From NCBI GenBank assembly GCA_020053185.1, contig JAGVNP010000135.1:1-8699 (forward strand): a stretch of DNA of 8,699 nt. The letters run 5' to 3'. A program made the position numbers and the translations under genes. The notes under the pieces are model-generated. The model saw nothing but the letters and a program-made list of their open reading frames with translations. It searched no databases and was not told the DNA's origin. This DNA comes from Deltaproteobacteria bacterium. GTDB taxonomy: Bacteria > Desulfobacterota > Desulfomonilia > UBA1062. The number at the start of each line of letters is the position of its first letter. The stretch's first letter is position 1. Positions 6,528 through 8,699 of this stretch are shown piece by piece.

Positions 6528-8510
6528 TTATATCCCAACACGAATTGGCAATATAACAGTTGTAATGCCCTTCCACTGCAGGCGCCGCTGGATGGCAAAT
6601 GCTGTCTCATTATGGAGTAGTCTCTGGAAAGGTGTTTCCTGACGAAAGACCAGTTTACCGGTAAAGATTGTGGAATGTGGGAATTCCTTTGCAAGAGACT
6701 CGCAGAGATCCGTTGCTGTTTCTACCACATCTGTTCCCAGGGCCATCCTGCAATCAGCAGGAAAACCATAAGAACGGCTCAGCTTGACATACTTCATGAG
6801 AGATTCCTGTACAGAGTTTTTTAAGGCCTCAACCTCTGATGAATCCTTAAATGAACCAGAGTCAAACTCTGCCACAGAAACAAAGATAAAGTTTTTATAA
6901 AGTTGAGGGAAGCTGCGGAAGATAGTAAGCCATATGTGAAGCCCGAATCCGCTAAAACCGTTTACAAGGAGTATAGCGGTCACCTTGCTTGGATCCACTG
7001 GTTCTTTGTTTTCAGGTCCACTAACAGGGATATCTGACAACATCTCCTCTAGCTGTCGAACCCCCTTGCGTACCTTCTTGTAATGTCCGCGGATCAAAAA
7101 GCATAAGCCAATCACAAGAGAGGTAATGAAAAGCGTAATCCAGCCTCCTTCCCCGAACTTCTCAAAGATAGTGATGAGAAGGATTGTGAGGCAGAGACCC
7201 AAACTCACTGTAAAGATAATTATATACCGCTTCCAACTCTTAAACTTCTTTCTGCTACGAATATAAAAGCGAAGCATACCATATTGAGACAGGGAGAAGG
7301 TAAGAAACACGTTAATGGAGTACATGATGACAAGGGCAGATACAGAACCACGGGTGTATAACAGCAATAAAAGTGATGCACCACCCATAAGTAACACACC
7401 GTTTTGCATGGTAAGCTGCTCTGAAAGGGCCATAAAGCTGCGGGGAAGCCAGGCATCTGTTGACATGTTTGCCATTATCCGTGGGCCACCTACAAACCCT
7501 GCCTGTGCACCCACCATCAAAAGGGCTCCTTCAGAAAGTATGGTGATCAGGGCTATCAAACCGCCAAGAGGCCAATTACCAAAGACATTATCTGCAAGAA
7601 TAGCGTTCAATGTCCTTCCATGAATTGGCTTGATCCCGAAAAGGACATAACATAGGAGAAGGCCTCCTGCTGTAAAGGCAAGTGATACTGCCATATATGC
7701 CATTGTTCGCTTCCCTGCCTGTACCCTTGGCTCTCGAATGACCTGCATGCCATTTGAAACAGTCTCCAGTCCTGTATATGTTCCACCACCCATGGAAAAT
7801 GCACGGAGAAAGATTGCAAGCATTCCAACATAGCCAATTGTTGAGATATCGTGGTTGAAACTCCCCTGAAATTCATTCATTACAGGGGTAATATGATCTG
7901 CCTTACTCAGCACGCCGTAGCCAATCAAGATAATATGAGTCACAATAAATACGATAAAGATTGGCGCAAGGATCATTATTGATTCCTTTACCCCACGTAT
8001 ATTCAAGATAACGAGCATTACGGTAAGAAGAACTACAAATATCAGTTTATATTTGAGATACATAACAGGCAAAAAACTGAAAAGTGCATCGCCACATGCG
8101 GCTAAGGATACAGTGATTGTCAACACATAGTCCACAAGCAAGGCGCTTCCGGATATGACCCCTGCACTACTGCTGATCGTACTGGTAGCCACAATATAAC
8201 CACCACCGCCAGAAGGGAATTGTTCAATGATCTTTGAATAGGCATATGAGATGACAAAGACTGTAAAGGCTGTTGCCAGAGCCAAGAAAGCAGCAAGATA
8301 AGTGTGGGTGCCAAGGGCCTTGAATGCTTCTTCAGGACCATACGATGAGGAAGAAAGACCATCAGCGCCAAGGCCAACCCATGCGAGTATGGGTATAAGG
8401 GATAATTTATGAAAAAGAGAGGGCTCATTTACATCGCGCGGAGGCCCAAACAGGTTATACCGTATTCTTTTTAAAAGATTTGGATTGTCTTCAGACGGGA
8501 GTGTTTTCAT
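6528..8510 (-). CDS. APC-superfamily permease, KimA-like, with C-terminal soluble domain
   Basis: This 660-residue protein has about twelve transmembrane segments (about 35-475) and a soluble C-terminal domain (about 480-660). The signatures ADGLSSSSYGPE (49-60), FPSGGGGYIV (98-107), LLVDYVLTITVS (124-135) and ILNIRGVKES (168-177) match the KimA/APC family closely. Residues D50, Y57, D127, T131, T246 and E249 align by motif with the Bacillus KimA K+-site residues D36, Y43, D117, T121, T230 and E233 as I recall them, so proton-coupled K+ uptake is plausible. An amino-acid substrate is the alternative and the usual automatic label. The tail alternates strands and helices (TAILLVNGF, FIFVSVAEF, STIFTGKLVF, TTVILPIRV), as in universal-stress-protein-like regulatory domains. 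ATG at 8510 has no Shine-Dalgarno sequence, and an in-frame TAG nine bases upstream rules out a longer start. It converges on the ATPase gene with a 20-base gap. Confidence 0.88.
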   Translation of the reverse strand: MKTLPSEDNPNLLKRIRYNLFGPPRDVNEPSLFHKLSLIPILAWVGLGADGLSSSSYGPEEAFKALGTHTYLAAFLALATAFTVFVISYAYSKIIEQFPSGGGGYIVATSTISSSAGVISGSALLVDYVLTITVSLAACGDALFSFLPVMYLKYKLIFVVLLTVMLVILNIRGVKESIMILAPIFIVFIVTHIILIGYGVLSKADHITPVMNEFQGSFNHDISTIGYVGMLAIFLRAFSMGGGTYTGLETVSNGMQVIREPRVQAGKRTMAYMAVSLAFTAGGLLLCYVLFGIKPIHGRTLNAILADNVFGNWPLGGLIALITILSEGALLMVGAQAGFVGGPRIMANMSTDAWLPRSFMALSEQLTMQNGVLLMGGASLLLLLYTRGSVSALVIMYSINVFLTFSLSQYGMLRFYIRSRKKFKSWKRYIIIFTVSLGLCLTILLITIFEKFGEGGWITLFITSLVIGLCFLIRGHYKKVRKGVRQLEEMLSDIPVSGPENKEPVDPSKVTAILLVNGFSGFGLHIWLTIFRSFPQLYKNFIFVSVAEFDSGSFKDSSEVEALKNSVQESLMKYVKLSRSYGFPADCRMALGTDVVETATDLCESLAKEFPHSTIFTGKLVFRQETPFQRLLHNETAFAIQRRLQWKGITTVILPIRVGI

Positions 8511-8532
8511 AGCTTTTTTCTAGAATGAGCAT
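8491..8532 (-). CDS. Possible 13-codon leader frame overlapping the permease start
   Basis: The only good ribosome-binding site upstream of the permease, GGAGGT at 8543-8538, is placed 5 bases before a different ATG (8532). That frame encodes MLILEKSYENTPV and stops at TGA 8491-8493, overlapping the first 20 bases of the permease in another frame. It may be a translated leader coupling to the permease, or an artefact of a one-base length change in the A6 run (8519-8514) that separates the two frames. There is no homology support. Confidence 0.3.
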   Translation of the reverse strand: MLILEKSYENTPV

Positions 8533-8558
8533 CTATTACCTCCACTTCCATTTGTCAA
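8530..8558 (-). promoter_or_regulatory. Possible promoter just upstream of the permease
   Basis: A perfect TTGACA (8558-8553, minus strand) is followed 17 bases later by TAGATG (8535-8530), a poor -10. If used, the mRNA would start only about 10-15 bases before the permease ATG and would lack the GGAGGT site. No better promoter stands out between here and the terminal repeat. Confidence 0.25.
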
Positions 8559-8631
8559 GTACAAGTGAATCGAAGAAACAAATTTGAAAGGTTTCTCTTA
8601 TGTCCCTAGACCTTTGCATAATTAGTAATCA

Positions 8632-8699
8632 AGTCATTGCGAGGAGCACATTCGCTTCGCTCAGTGTAAACCATGTGGTGAGCGAAGCGAATCCATCCG
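8632..8699. repeat. Dispersed palindromic repeat (GTCATTGCGAGGAGC type), cut by window end
   Basis: It begins with GTCATTGCGAGGAGC, a sequence I recall from small palindromic intergenic repeats in many bacterial genomes, where the other end is typically GCGAAGCAATC-like. Inside are perfect 13-base inverted arms, TTCGCTTCGCTCA (8651-8663) and TGAGCGAAGCGAA (8679-8691), around a 15-base loop. It lies in the spacer behind the permease and runs off the edge, so its full length is unknown. It could be a non-autonomous mobile element or a REP-like structure. Confidence 0.7.

Overview
The window looks like chromosome of a Gram-negative bacterium of moderate GC. It has Shine-Dalgarno-led genes, one Sec-exported membrane protein, and short dispersed repeats in the spacers. 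The protein styles (an oxalate/formate-type MFS carrier, a PIN-PhoH protein, a YHS/heavy-metal-binding-domain copper ATPase) would suit Nitrospirota or a deltaproteobacterial lineage, but this is a guess. I see no rRNA, tRNA, CRISPR array, transposase or phage gene.

Layout, left to right. (1) Positions 1-251 hold the C-terminal end of an unrecognised rightward gene. (2) Positions 252-561 are a non-coding spacer filled with pyrimidine-rich degenerate short repeats, followed by a likely promoter. (3) Positions 562-1833 encode an MFS carrier of the oxalate/formate or monocarboxylate type, rightward. (4) Positions 1842-3170 encode a PIN-PhoH ATPase, leftward, meeting the MFS gene tail to tail with 8 bases between them. 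(5) Positions 3326-6507 are a divergent metal-resistance pair. A small exported, methionine-rich, single-span protein with a SHOCT tail runs leftward, and a Cu+/Ag+-type P1B ATPase runs rightward. The 149-base spacer between them carries two tandem dyads that overlap the ATPase promoter. (6) Positions 6528-8510 encode a leftward APC-superfamily permease that keeps the K+-site residues of KimA and ends in a soluble domain. (7) The last ~70 bases hold a palindromic dispersed repeat that runs off the edge.

The clearest working unit is the copper pair. The ATPase would pump Cu+ or Ag+ out of the cytoplasm. The membrane-anchored Met/His/Cys-rich partner could bind the metal outside the membrane. 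The paired dyads are the natural operator for a metal-responsive repressor encoded elsewhere. The other three genes (MFS carrier, PhoH, permease) look like independent transcription units. The points most worth checking are the Met-rich SHOCT protein and its shared operator, the conserved K+ site in the permease, a 13-codon reading frame that takes the only good ribosome-binding site in front of the permease, and a hairpin covering the phoH ribosome-binding site.
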